The notes beneath the pieces were generated by a model. That model made no database searches and was not told the DNA's origin. It saw only the letters and a program-made list of their open reading frames with translations. A stretch of DNA of 64,000 nt from Halichondria panicea (lineage: Eukaryota; Porifera; Demospongiae; Suberitida; Halichondriidae): contig NC_087386.1 of NCBI RefSeq assembly GCF_963675165.1, positions 4,284,169-4,348,168 of the forward strand. Reading direction: 5' to 3'. The translations under genes and the position numbers were made by a program. Of this stretch, positions 1-11,328 are shown piece by piece; within the stretch, counting starts at the first letter, position 1; the number at the start of each line of letters is the position of its first letter.

Positions 1-260
1 TGGGGTGCAATACACCATCCAAACTTTATGGGACCACTACCATTGGAAAACTTATGTTTTTATGTACCCAAACAGCTTACTTGATTGGCTTGAACGCTGA
101 AAGAATGATCTTGAAGCCCAAAAATATAGCTCAAAAAACAACAAATGACCTTTTGCAATGAATAACATTAAAAATCGTAAGTAGGATTGTACCGTCCAAC
201 TTCTGTTGAAAACATTGGTGCACGTGATGCGTTTCCAATCCCTTTCCTATGCTTCTTCTT

Positions 261-681
261 CAGAGGAGGTCGGACATCACTTGAACTTTCACTAATTATG
301 ACCTTTTAATGACATTCCAGGCCAAATTTCTTTTCGTTTTTGCTGACTCAGCAGTAGAACATGACTGGATCTAGGCGGATCTAGCTAGTATGGGTATTAT
401 GTGCTGATAGGGTTAGGTCCAGTAACCATCACAGACACCAAACACAACTAGTTGTCAACAGAATCAGTGACAGAAACCGTGCATAAATATTGTCTCATGA
501 ATCAGTCGCCCTCTATAACATAGACTCGCGATTAGGCCGCCCAACTTTTAGAGGGCAGCTGAAATAGAGACTAGAGCAGAAGTACAGTAGACGCTACTGC
601 TGAGTCAACAAAAACGAAAAGCAATTTGGTCATTAAAAGGTCATAATTAGTGAAAGTTCAAGTGATGTTCGACCTCCTCTG
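261..681. mobile_element. hAT-like non-autonomous inverted-repeat element
   Basis: The two ends are inverted repeats of about 90 bp (roughly 261-355 and 595-681), starting CAGAGGAGGTCGGACAT. The element is flanked on both sides by the 9-bp direct repeat CTTCTTCTT (252-260 and 682-690), which fits a target-site duplication. It has no coding capacity. The CAG...CTG ends and a duplication of 8-9 bp suggest the hAT superfamily; that assignment is inference. Related ends occur at 41660-42111 and 54906-55038. Confidence 0.75.
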
Positions 682-937
682 CTTCTTCTTATAGCCTCGA
701 TCCCAGGCCGAGTTTTCGCTTTTATAACGGTTAGGCAAACGTAGCTTCTTCTAAAACATCAGGCCTCACCCAACTAAATAGAGAAGTCAATTATGACGTC
801 ATAATTAAGAGGCGTGGCTTCCGGTCAAAATTTCGGCACTGCGCAGCTGATAAGTTTTGCCCTCTCTTCCAAAAAATCCTGGCTACGCTCCTGTTAGCAA
901 TAGCTAGTATAGCTTTATGTTATCTAGCTTTTTGACA

Positions 938-1140
938 CATCCACCGAGGCATCAGCACTTTCATTATACAAGAGGAGCTTAATAGAAACAGAAGCTATCA
1001 CCTAATCCACCGAGGCATCAGCGCCCGCTGTACTTTCATTATACAAGAGGAGCTGAATAGCAATAGAAGCGATCGGCTAATCCGCTGTACTTTCATTATA
1101 GAAGAGGAGCTTAATAAAAACAAAAGCTATCGGCTAATTG
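938..1140. repeat. Three degenerate tandem units, about 57-75 bp
   Basis: Each unit contains CTTTCATTATA(C/G)AAGAGGAGCT followed by an AAT-rich stretch and GAAGC(T/G)ATC. The first two units also begin CCACCGAGGCATCAGC. Close copies occur at 47300-47460, at the matching place upstream of the paralogous death-domain exon, so the array belongs to the duplicated segment. No coding role is visible. Confidence 0.6.
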
Positions 1141-1608
1141 GTTATGATATTCAAGTAGAAGCGTACGTAGATCTAATTTTTTTGCACTTCCTGTCAATGG
1201 AAAGGGGTGGATCTGCAATGAAGTCAGAGGCTGCCGGTAGTGTACAATGCAACTTTACAGCTCTTTTAACACTTGCATAGCTAATAAACAGCTATATATA
1301 GCGCTTTAGTGCAAGGCTAACTTGTAAGTTGAATAAACATTTTGTGCAAACAGATGTGAAGATTCTAAAGAGACGCAACGGTCTTCACTGTAAATCAAAC
1401 TATATAGCCGTAACTCGAGAAAGAAGCTAAATCCACGTATGAAAAACCATAAGAACGTGACTAGAAGCCTATAGAAGCTGTTAGTTTTCGTCTCGTTGCA
1501 ATCGTTGAGCAGTTACAGCTGGAATACATACATGCACACACACACAGCTCTACCGTATCTCTCGTGCGGCTATACCTCGAGGCATGTTTATATTAATTTC
1601 TGTTGCAG

Positions 1609-1817
1609 TACCTGGGCCATTATCTATTCAGCAGCTAAGAGAAAAATACAATGTCACTATTGAGCAACTTAACAGTGAAATAGAGGAAAAGGACATTCCC
1701 TACTTGGCTGAGAATTTTGACAGGATTGAGTATTACTTCCATGCATTTGATGAACTTGACTGAGAGTGAAAAAACAGATTTACAAAATGAAAATTGCAGT
1801 CAAATTGCAATGAGTAA
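1609..1817 (+). pseudogene. Broken death-domain exon of gene A
   Basis: This is the counterpart of the intact exon 47939-48271. The acceptor TTGCAG is at 1603-1608 and the first 130 bp are nearly identical to that copy. A 4-bp insertion near 1741-1750 (CCATGCATTTG here, CCATTTG there) shifts the frame and gives a TGA at 1762-1764. Homology stops at about 1817, where repeat sequence replaces the second half of the domain and its donor site. Upstream sequence (900-1600) also matches 47270-47930, so the exon came with the segmental duplication. It probably no longer contributes a folded death domain to gene A, unless the small insertion is an assembly error; the truncation would remain in any case. 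Confidence 0.75.
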
Positions 1818-3086
1818 TTGTGATGCGATAGGTCTGGTTCTACCTGTGGACGTTCATGAAATGATGATGAAGCCATGTGATGTATTTTTGCTGCATGCAA
1901 AAGAGTGGGTAATGATGAACATGATTGTTGTTAAAAACGATCGATGCCAAAAATTAAATTTAAGATCAGTACTGATGGGTGCATCAGCAGAGCCTTGCAG
2001 CTCTCTTCAATAGCTAGCGTTCTAGTGCAGAGCTAGCCTTGACCCCAGGCCGATTTGTCTCCAATTTAACGCTAGGTCGTCTCGTACTTTTGTAGAATTA
2101 CAGTACTGGTAAAGATTATTGACACCATCTGCATGCCCATGCAAGAGCTAGCTAGTATATAACTGTACTTTAGTGCAGCACTAAGCTTCTTTAGCTAGCT
2201 AGCTAACAATAGTTCTACACAAATGAAAGCACCGTGGGTGCTGCGTGATGCCTCGGTGAGGTGCCATAGCTACTATTTTAGTTTTGCTGCATGCAGGCAG
2301 AATCACAGGTAGCCTCCTTCACAAGGCCTTCTTCAGTGCGGCCTGGAATCGAGGCTAAATCACAGGGAAACGGAAACTCGGATAATGATCGACCATTAAA
2401 AACGATCGATGTCAAAGTTCAAGTCTACAATTAATGGCTGCATCAGCAGAGCCTTGCAGCTCTCTTCTCACTTTGCAGCTACCAATAGCTATATCGTTCT
2501 AGTGCAGAGCTAGCAACACTCGGTGGACAAGTTTTGCTACGCACTCTTCTGAAAAGGCTGCAAGGCATTCCAAGTAAGCAAAGCATTATTTTGCAAATCC
2601 ACGGTATGACTAGAAGCATATGAAACTTTTACTTGCACTTCATTGACCCTTGAGCAGCTATAGCAGTATACACAGACACAGACACACACACACACACACA
2701 CGCACACACACACTACTGTATATACCTCGCTTGTACATGCACACCAAGGCGTAATAAACTCATTGAAGAGTAAACTAAGCAGGATAAAAGCTGACTTTCT
2801 GGACATGAGTAATTGATTAGGAGGTCTGGCTTCCGGTTAACCCCCTAAAAATACGCGCCACAGGGAGTTCTGCACCCTTTAACTAATTAAGGATTATTTT
2901 CGGATGCGTGGTAGAAATTTTTGTATCAATAGCTGGAGTACCTACAAAAAGAACTTTTCAATGTCACTATCCTGAGAAATATCGTAGTTCGTACGAAAAT
3001 TTGTACTAACAATGCATGTTATCTTTACCAATCACATCAATTATCAGCGCATCCATGCACTTTATACATACATTTAATTTATGCAG
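1818..3086. repeat. Repeat-filled intron or upstream region of gene A
   Basis: This interval contains fragments of a repeat family that recurs at 8575-9060, 14360-14626, 18890-19455 and 46855-47170. Its marks are a CA/TG microsatellite (2683-2714 here), the phrase GCGTAGCAAAACTTGTCCACCGAGTG and an end with the inverted GCCTCGGTG motif. The sequence at 2037-2056 and 2338-2358 carries the recurring end GGCCTGGAATCGAGGCTA. I see no coding exon here. Confidence 0.6.
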
Positions 3087-4706
3087 TCCCTAAACAAGAA
3101 AGTCAATCTCTTACAACAGCTGAAAGGCCAAATTTGTGCCAATCATCGGATTTTAATATGAAGCGAACGTATGTGTGTTTTGCTTGTGGCTGTGATCGCT
3201 GCTGTTTACTGGATCGTGTACTAGGGAAAAAATGCCCTAATCAAAAACAGTATCCATTTCCTAAAATTGGTTTGAGTCAAGAGTTGTCTGACGATGTGAT
3301 GTGTGATTTAAACGAATTTAAAGAATCTCTACTGAACCAATCAAGAAGAATTCATGGTATGTTTCTTGAATTAATGACCCACACATTCGAAACTCTAAAG
3401 AAGAAGAAAGTGGATATTGAAAAGGTGAAGTATTATCTGAGATCACTATTTCCCCTTGATTGGCGTTTTCTGGCTATACTCTCTCAGGAAGAAGTAAATC
3501 TATCGGGTGATTTCAACTCTGTGCAAGATTTCTATAAACTTAGTTATTTTTTGCAAGAAAGATACTGTACTTGGTACAACTATGATTTGATAGCACGGCT
3601 GCGGAAAAAATTTCTTTATCGTTGGAGGAAAGATTCGAAATTAGAGAATTATGAGAGTTCGTTTAAAGATATTGTCTATCGTAGATGTTTTCTTTATTTA
3701 GACAACGGTGGTAAAACCCCCAAATATCAGACCGAAGTTGTTTGTAAGATTGATATTGATTATAAAGAATTGTCACAGCCACTAATTGAACACTTAACGA
3801 GTGTGTTTGCCAACGCTATTGGTTTGGGTAAGTATCATTTGGTTTTCAAAAAAGTTATAGAAGGTTGTACTGAACTAGTGTTTCGAGCACCTCAATACAT
3901 CATGAAGCTAAAGAAATTATCACCGTATCAGGTGCGTAGCTTAAGAGAACATAACATTATTGCAGTCAGAATCAGTGATCGGTACCTCTTTAGACATGAT
4001 CATGGCTTACTCAGCGCTTGTGAAAAAAACTTGGAACTTTTAGACAAGGTTAAAGTTGATGTATCTCCTTGCACACTGTGGACGGGTTTGCATAATGGTC
4101 AACCATGCACTGTTTTAAAGTATGAGGCAAAAGAAACCAAATCAAGCTACACTGAGTACACTCACTACATTCTGGAAAACAAACACGAGCATGTAGTGAA
4201 AGCCGATTGCATACATTTGGATGACGAGCTTTCACATAATCCAATAATTGTACTTAGACAAGTACATTTGCAGACAATCAATGGTTATCTTTCTTCAACT
4301 CGTAGTGTCTTGTCTGAAATAGAACAGCTTTCATTTTTATTGGACATTGCTAAGGGCTTTGCTAGTCTACAGAAGGATACTTCTGCCTATTTCAGAGGAA
4401 CTGAAAACTCAGTTTTTATACACGTTGAAGAAAGTATTGGCAACTTAATTGCACAGTTTTTCCCTGTGTATAAGCAATCATACTTTCCACGTGCTCAGGA
4501 GTATGCAGCCGCAGTATCTTCAGCAGATTTGATATGGCTTAGAAGAACAACAATTTTGTTAGATCGTGAAAGCAATGATGAAAAATCGGAGCTACCCGAG
4601 AGTCATGTACTATACAACATTTTTAAGCACAAGTGGTTGTCAGATGATGAGCGTTTACGCCCTCGTGATGTATCACAAGTTGCTAAAGAGGTTGAATACA
4701 TTCGAG
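3087..4706 (+). CDS. Gene A exon: sponge DD-protein N-terminal module and kinase-like region
   Basis: Internal exon with acceptor ATGCAG before 3087 and donor GTAAGT at 4707, in reading phase 1 at both ends. It encodes about 540 residues. The start is Cys-rich (FACGCDRCC...GKKC). A WYNY motif lies about 150 residues in. A region around VVFRAP follows, resembling a module I associate with sponge DD proteins but cannot name. The last third looks like a degenerate protein kinase: a helix like catalytic helix E (LSFLLDIAKGFASLQ) and a terminal KWLSDDERLRP like the kinase-ending WxxDPxxRP. No HRD or DFG is visible, so it would be a pseudokinase. The kinase resemblance is inference by eye. The paralogous exon is 48759-50417: about half the residues match in the first 150, far more in the last 200. 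Confidence 0.75.
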
Positions 4707-4770
4707 GTAAGTCAGCAATATTCAAGAATATTGTTCACATAATTATAACTATGTAATTTTCTCACCGTAG

Positions 4771-7700
4771 ATTTGGAGAAGACAAGGCTAGAAATGATTG
4801 ATGTAGTAAGCAACTCGGAGTTTCAGGAAGTATCACATTTGAATATGATCCTTATCGGGCACACTGGAGTCGGAAAGACCTCAATTCGAAAGCATCTACA
4901 AAACCTTTTATTTGCCAAGAATGAAACCAGTACTATCCTATTTGAACATGAGCTTCTATTTGTACAAACAGTTGAATTGTTGCCTGATACCAATATCCCA
5001 GTTTTCCAACGTAATGATGCAGTATACAGTAGTGAGAAGGATAAGGTGTTTCTTACTTTGTGGGACACAGGGGGCCAGCCAATGTTTCAGGATCTTCTTC
5101 CTTGCTTCGCCAAATTCAGATCCATTTATGGCGTTGTGTTTCGTATCAGTGATTTTTCGAATGATTCTAACGCTGTTACAAGACCCACTTGTCCACTTGA
5201 GAGCGAAAGTGAATCTCCATATACTTGCAAAGAGTACATTAAACGATGCCTTGCTTTTTTGGAGTTCTTTGCATTTGATATGAATCAAAGGTTTATTCAA
5301 CTACCTAATGAAGTAAAAAATGCATTGTTTCAAAATGCTGCTGATGATATAAGCCTTTTTCCTAAAGTCGCTTTAATTGGAACTTTTAAGGACAAGATGA
5401 TGCAAGACAATGCCGTAAGGGGAAAGTACAATGATTTCAAGAAAAATTTGCTTCAAACTAATTTTGTTGAAAGGTCCCTTTGCCCAAGCTATGATGACAC
5501 TGTGTTTGAAGTAGACAACACTAAATCAGGAGATTCCTGTGAAGACCCTGGTATTAAAGATTTACGTGAGAAGATAATCACGGAAACGCAGCTCACAAAG
5601 ACAAAGATACCTTTGAAATGGATTGCATACAAACTTGACTTGGAAAATGAATCACGATTACAACGGCCCTGCACAGGCATTGTAACCCTTAGTAAAGCTA
5701 ACGAAATAGCAAAGAAGCAGCAAATCAGCTCAAGTGCAGCTCTAAGTTATTTTCATGAACTAGGAATATTTCTGTGGTACCGTGAGACAGAATCTCTAAA
5801 CAGTTATGTAATTGTGGAATCAAGACATCTGCTATCTATTCTAGGCACTCTTCTTAACCCAAAAACATTCATTAGTTTCCCTGGTGAATGGAAAAACCTT
5901 CAGGAACATGGCATACTGAATAATGATGTCGGTTTTACGCTTCTTGACGAGACTATGAGCAGGACAGGGGTTGATCGTGAATGGATTTTTAGCTTTTTTA
6001 GAGAGCACCACCTAATAATGAACTTGTCAGCTGAAGGCTACTTCATTCCCTCTCTACTTCAAGTACTCCCGATTTGTTCAAATCCTTTCCACATTTGTGA
6101 TGCAATTTGTTCTATGTGCACCCTCCTCCCACAAGCCAAAGATATGGAAGTAGCCCCATTATTTTTAGTGCCTAAGTGTAAGTGCATACCACCTGGCTTT
6201 TTCCCTCGACTAATGACAATGCTTGCTGGAATTCAAGACGGCGAGATAATTTGGAAGATATCAGTAAGCACGATGAGCTGCAAAAACGTGGTTTCATTTA
6301 TTGTAGGTGGTAACGCTTTCCTTGTTTTCACTGAATTCATTGATTGTATTCGAATCTACTGTACTTCTGTTCCTAGTGCAAGCATTTCCCAATTGCTGTG
6401 TAGAGGCATCTTGCGTCAAATAAGAGCCCAAATTGAGCGGCTCTTTTTGGAGAGTAGTAGCCTTCCAATCATAATTACATTCGCTTGTCCTTGCTCCAAG
6501 TCCCTTCATTTTTTACCTTCTGTGCCGGCTAACTCGCATGATAAAGTGATTTGTACTGAGCACCCAGGATATGTTTTTGAACCTTGTGAAAGTCATCTGA
6601 AGTGGCTACAAAAGAAAATTACTTCAGATAGAGGTAAGTTTAAAATGTATACATGCAACAGAAATGTACATTCCTCATGTGCAGATGCTGAAGAACAGCT
6701 CAAAATTGCCCTGGAAGAAGGAGGAGTGGACGTACTTGTATCAACAGTGCTGTTTGTGGGATCTAACTTTTCTGATCAGATTGTAATGGATGACAGAGAA
6801 TCTGGTTCGACAAGTATTTCCAGGTTTTTCATTCTAGAAGACAACAACTTAAAATTATTACAATCTGAAGTTGTAGAAGCATTTTTAGCGAGTAACGCAG
6901 CCGAGTTAAAGCAAAAGTTTCCGAGTGATCAAGATAGTTCATGTGATCCACCCAAGACTGAAGCCTCTGCAAATTATATATCAGAATCGAAAGATTACTT
7001 GCCCAAGGCTGAAACGTCTGCAAATGATTTATCAGAATCGAAAAATTTTTTGCCCAAGGCTGAAACGTCTGCAAAGGATTTATCAGAATTGAAAGATTTC
7101 TTACCGCACAAACAACACAGTCCACTTAAGTCTTATGCTGTCAATGAACCACAGCAAATTGCTGGAGATGATGAACATCATATTACAAAACGCGAGGAAC
7201 ATAGCTCACCTGCATCTACATCTATGCATATCCCAACTGATCAGCTAACACATAATAAAAGTCGCATAGTCACATTAATGCAAGGTGCTAGTGATGAGCT
7301 ACAAAGTCTCCATTTAATGAATGCAATAGAGTGTAAGCATTCTCTTATCTTAACAATTTTACCATTGCTTACTCCGCAACTATCATCTTTCGGTATTCTT
7401 GATGTTCAGTTCACAGCGGAGATGCTTGAAAAATTTCCAGATATTTCTGAAAAATGGATAGTAATAGCTCCATCATTGATGAAGACTTCAAAAAATGAAA
7501 TTGATCTCGTAGAAAACAGTCCACATAGGCATAAATTTGCTTTAAATTTTTCTGGTGGAGTTCTTTTTTCTAGTCATGAAGAAGTTTTAAAAGTGTTGAG
7601 GACTTTGCGTAGCATGAACAAAGAACAGATTCCCTATTCTTGGTTTTATCTCTGGAGTTTTGTTAAAAACACACTTCAACTAAACAATTCAAAAATAATT

Positions 7701-8550
7701 ACTCTTGATACTGTTATTCGCATTTCAGACACTTGTGGTATCGAGTCTGGTCAGCAGCTACAGGACGCTCTTGCATATCTACATAAATGTGGTCTGCTAA
7801 TCTACTTTAAAGATATTCTCCCCAATGTTATTTTTGAAGATGTCTCCTTGCTCATGTCTTTAATGATTTCTTTGCTCAAAAACATTAAATATACTGGGCT
7901 ACTTACAGATACTGACTTTCATGCTGTTCAAAATGTTTATGATAGTATTTTTACATATGATAATGTTATAAAGCTACTCAAAGGGTTATGCTTACTCTCT
8001 CAAATTAGCTCGCATCAGTTCTTAATGCCATGTGTTCTCACAACGTCTCTAAGCCCTCAAGATTTGAGTATCTATTGCAAAGAACCTTGTCTTGTAGTTC
8101 AACACCCAATGGCTACCAACGTTTTTGGATTTTTGATCTGCTTTGTAACGTCTCAAGAAAGCAGCGACTTCTGGCCATGGAAAATACTCACAAATCCGAA
8201 TACGGGAGATCCAGTTTGCATATTTTCAAACTGTGCACAGTTTTCTCTGCCTGGATATGATTGTATGATAACATTGTTTGCATCTAACTCATGTGTTAGG
8301 ATTTATACTGAGTACAAGAATTATCAACCACCTTTGTTTCTGATCAAGACAGCTGTGATTCGTGGGATTGAAAAAGCATGCAAATGTTATCAATTGGAAT
8401 CGCTGGCTTGTGATGTTGGGTTTAATTGCATTTGTGGTTCCACAGACATTGAGCATAATATGATTTGGCTTGAACAAAGTTTGATATGTTCTTTCAACTC
8501 GGAGCAGACTTTTAAGCTGTCACAATCACAGCAACGCTGGTTTGATGAAG
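4771..8550 (+). CDS. Gene A exons: Roc GTPase - COR - second COR-like region
   Basis: Two exons, 4771-6633 and 6685-8550, separated by a 51-bp in-frame intron (GTAAGT...GTGCAG). The paralogue has 59 bp there and keeps its frame only if the intron is removed. Together they encode about 1,240 residues. The Roc P-loop is GHTGVGKTS near residue 28, followed by switch motif DTGGQ near 97 and ALIGTFKD as the G4-like motif. COR-type winged-helix sequence follows (IPLKWIAYKL... AALSYFHELGIFLWY). A second COR-like block sits near residue 960 (YSWFYLWSFVKN... DALAYLHKCGLLIYF) without its own GTPase. The linker carries three 17-residue repeats (6951-7103). Roc-COR proteins such as LRRK, DAPK1 and MFHAS1 are GTP-regulated scaffolds; that role is assumed here. 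The frame is open throughout, unlike gene B. All boundaries are phase 1. Confidence 0.85.
6951..7103 (+). repeat. Three 51-bp coding repeats, unit PKAETSANDLSESKDFL
   Basis: Three consecutive units of exactly 51 bp encode 17 residues each, hydrophilic and Ser/Glu-rich, in the linker between the COR region and the second COR-like block. Gene B has two units (52688-52789). The last two units here are nearly identical, which points to a recent duplication. Confidence 0.85.
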
Positions 8551-9982
8551 GTATGTAAGTATACATTACACCATGCAAGTGTATTATGCCTCGGTGTGCA
8601 TGCGCAAGCGAGGTATACTGTGCATGTTTGTGCATGTGTGTGTCTGTGTGTGTGTGTGTTTGTCTGTTTGTAGATTGCTCTAGGGATCAATGAAATGCAA
8701 GTAAGAGTTTCTATAATTATAGGCTTCTAGTCATGTTTTCAATTCGTGGATTTGCAAAATAATGCTTTGTTCCACCAAGTTATGCCTATAGTTTTATTTA
8801 CTTGGAATGTGATTGCAGCGTTTTCAGAAGAGTGCGTAGCAAATCTTGTCCATGGAGTGTTGCTACTCTACTTAGTCTGCACTAGAATGCTAGCGATTAG
8901 TATGGCTGCAAGAGTGAGAAGAGAGCTGCAAACTCCGTTGATGCAGCAGTCATTAATTTAGAATTGGACTTTTGGCATCGATCGTTTTTACAATCACGTC
9001 GATCATTTCCCACTCTTCGAGTTTCCCTGTGCATGCAGCAAAATTAAAATGTTCATCATGATTAGTGTTTGTATAAGCTATTGCTAATAGCTATAGATCT
9101 AGTTAGCCTCTATACAGGCTCTCCTTTTTCTCTTTTTCTGTTCTTTATCACAATCGTTCAATAAGATAAAATACTGTATTAATCGTTCAATGAGATAAAA
9201 TACGGTATTAATTGGAGGAATAAAGAAAGAAATAGACGTAGAGTTAGAAAAAAGGATAGTCTGTATCGGGAAGTCGCGTGAGGGTAGAAGGGTGAAAATA
9301 AGCGTTGGCATGCTGAGCTAGAGATGTTGGGCTGCCCACGCAGAGATCTATGACTAATAAAGCAGCAAGCTGGACATGGACTTGGAACTGGAAGTTTGCA
9401 AGCACTATAGCTAGCTATACCTTAGGCTTAGCTATGATCTACTAGTCTAGATTGAATTTGCAATTGTTTGTTCAGATTCTATCAGACTATCACCTTTTCT
9501 TGTGTGTTTCTACATGCTATATAGTCTATAGTTAGATCAAGAATAGCTTATAGTCATCATTATCATATAGCAGGTACGTAGCTACTGCCACCAGAGCTGG
9601 CCACGCTGGTTCTCTGATCTGACTTGCAGCACAGCTTGGTGTTGTCTCAGTACAACTCTGAATGCGTGGGAGAATACCTTACGTTACGGTTATGGGCTGC
9701 ATATCGCCCACGTTCATAAAAATCCTCGCGATTTCCCAAACCAGGCCTTACTTTTTCTTAACTCTACGCCCATTTCTTTCTTTACTGCCTCACTATGTCT
9801 TTCTTATGATTTATGGATGAACAGTGACAACAGCAAGAAAAAGTAAGGCCTGGGAACGAGGCTAAGAGATCTAGTTATTATAGCTTTATGTTATGTTAGC
9901 TTTGACACCTCCACCGAGGCATCAGCATCTGCGGTGGGTGCTTTCATTATACTGGCATTTGAATACCAACTTTGTATTACAG
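8551..9982. repeat. Intron filled by a composite repeat
   Basis: The gene A intron starts GTATGT at 8551 and ends TTACAG at 9982. It is about 1.4 kb, against 108 bp at the same place in gene B (54255-54362). The difference is repeat sequence: a unit from about 8585 (GCCTCGGTGTGCATGCG), through a TG microsatellite at 8637-8660, to about 9060. A small inverted repeat of AAGAAAAAGTAAGGCCT type lies at about 9740-9862. A closing CCACCGAGGCATCAGC lies at 9910-9925. No coding exon is visible. Confidence 0.65.
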
Positions 9983-10219
9983 GTATTTCTTCAGATGATG
10001 ATTCCATAACAGTAAACAGAATTTTTAGAAAGTTCTTAGCTCGGTCTAAAGTGTGGTATGAAGTAGGAATGGAACTTGGTCTTGACACTCCAACACTGTC
10101 ACGAATATCATTGAGGTACCAGAATAACCCGGATCTTGCCTTAATGGAAGCTGTCCGACAGTGGTTCAAGAAAACTGATAACCCACAACTTCTCGATGCA
10201 TCTCTTGGACTTGAACAAG
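9983..10219 (+). CDS. Gene A death-domain exon
   Basis: Exon of 79 codons, phase 1 at both ends, acceptor TTACAG, donor GTATGA. The typical death-domain core is visible: VWYEVGMELGLDTPTLSRI, then the LMEAVRQWFKK helix. It is about 90% identical to the gene B exon 54363-54644 until residue 66, after which it is shorter by 15 residues. Death domains make homotypic contacts in signalling complexes. If translation runs on past the donor, the frame stays open to a TGA at 10306-10308, so this could also be the last coding exon. The alternative is splicing to the gene C exon at 16128, which is in the same phase. Confidence 0.8.
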
Positions 10220-11328
10220 GTATGAAATGTGCATGTATATTAAGTATCTATAGTCATTATGGTATCACACTGCATGGCAAGACTCTTTGGTTTCTGTGCT
10301 ATGGATGATTTCCTCGCATGACCGTACATTATATAATAACAGGAGTGTATGAAGAGGAGTATCCAACTGTAGCAGTTATAGCGTAAACCATGTTAGGTAC
10401 AAGTATGTCATACCACGTCACTACCAGACTGCATCTTAAGTGGATGCTATATAGGTGTATATATTGGTTAATTATGATATCAGCACACACACGTGTGGTT
10501 TGTACCTCCAGCCCACATTTAATTTTATTCATGGCTAACAGTTTACGCAACTACAAGTGTTAGTGACGGATTCAGTCCGAGATGTAGAATGGAATGTGCG
10601 TGAGAGTCGTATACGGGTCATTTCATATCAATTCAACGAAATTTAAAACGTGACGCCTTCAGAATTGGACGAAACTTGGTATATGTATGAGGAATGGTAT
10701 GAAAACATCTCAGAAAAAATGTTGGGTTTGTAAACAATAATTATGGCTTCTGAGATTATTTCTAACCATTAACATTCAAGACTACGAATGTATATCATCT
10801 TGTTGCCTAAGAAATTCCGCATCAGTTGGTATGTTATACGGCTTCACTTAATAAATTTTAGGTATTGCATTTAATTGGTGTCCTTTGAACTCTGACTTCT
10901 CAAAAAGTGCTGTTTTTTCCCTGTAATTTTTTGTGTATCATGTTCCTCATACCATTCTCTTGAATTGTGACAAGTTTGGTTCTGGGATTCCAATGGGATC
11001 ATGAGATATGTTGTGGGATGTAGTGTGATTTGGGCAGTATTTGTGGTGAAACTTTATCGGGTTCTAATATTCGTGGTTTAATGCCGGGAAACCACACCCA
11101 CCAATAGCTTTGCATGTGAAATTACCAGTGTGTGGGAGTTTATCCCGGTTTTAATTTTCATGTTAACGCGAAAATTTCCCTCTATATAGATAGGGTATGT
11201 TCAAAAATGTGTACCAGCTTGCTCAGACCCCCTATAGTAGAACGCTATACAAGCAGTTCTGACAAGATTCCGTGTGTTCGGGAGCCCTTAGTCCCAAAGG
11301 TATTTTCCTCCTCTTCAATAGTTGATTC
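10220..11328. other. No gene seen
   Basis: I see no convincing exon here. The stretch 11050-11190 (TTCGTGGTTTAATGCCGGGAAACC to GCGAAAATTTCCC) looks like an old copy of the TACCGTATAGCGGG inverted-repeat family. It shares the GTGTGGGAGTTTATCCCGG phrase with 21860-21890 in inverted orientation. The rest is AT-rich and featureless. Confidence 0.5.

Noticed and set aside
938-1140. Regularly spaced CACCGAGGCATCAGC units considered as a CRISPR array
   Set aside because: Eukaryotic context, unit spacing irregular, spacers repeated too; it is a degenerate tandem repeat.
4823-5300. Antisense and alternate-frame ORFs over the Roc exon, repeated at 50517-50994
   Set aside because: Shadows of the conserved GTPase frame; they are kept in both copies only because the DNA is nearly identical.
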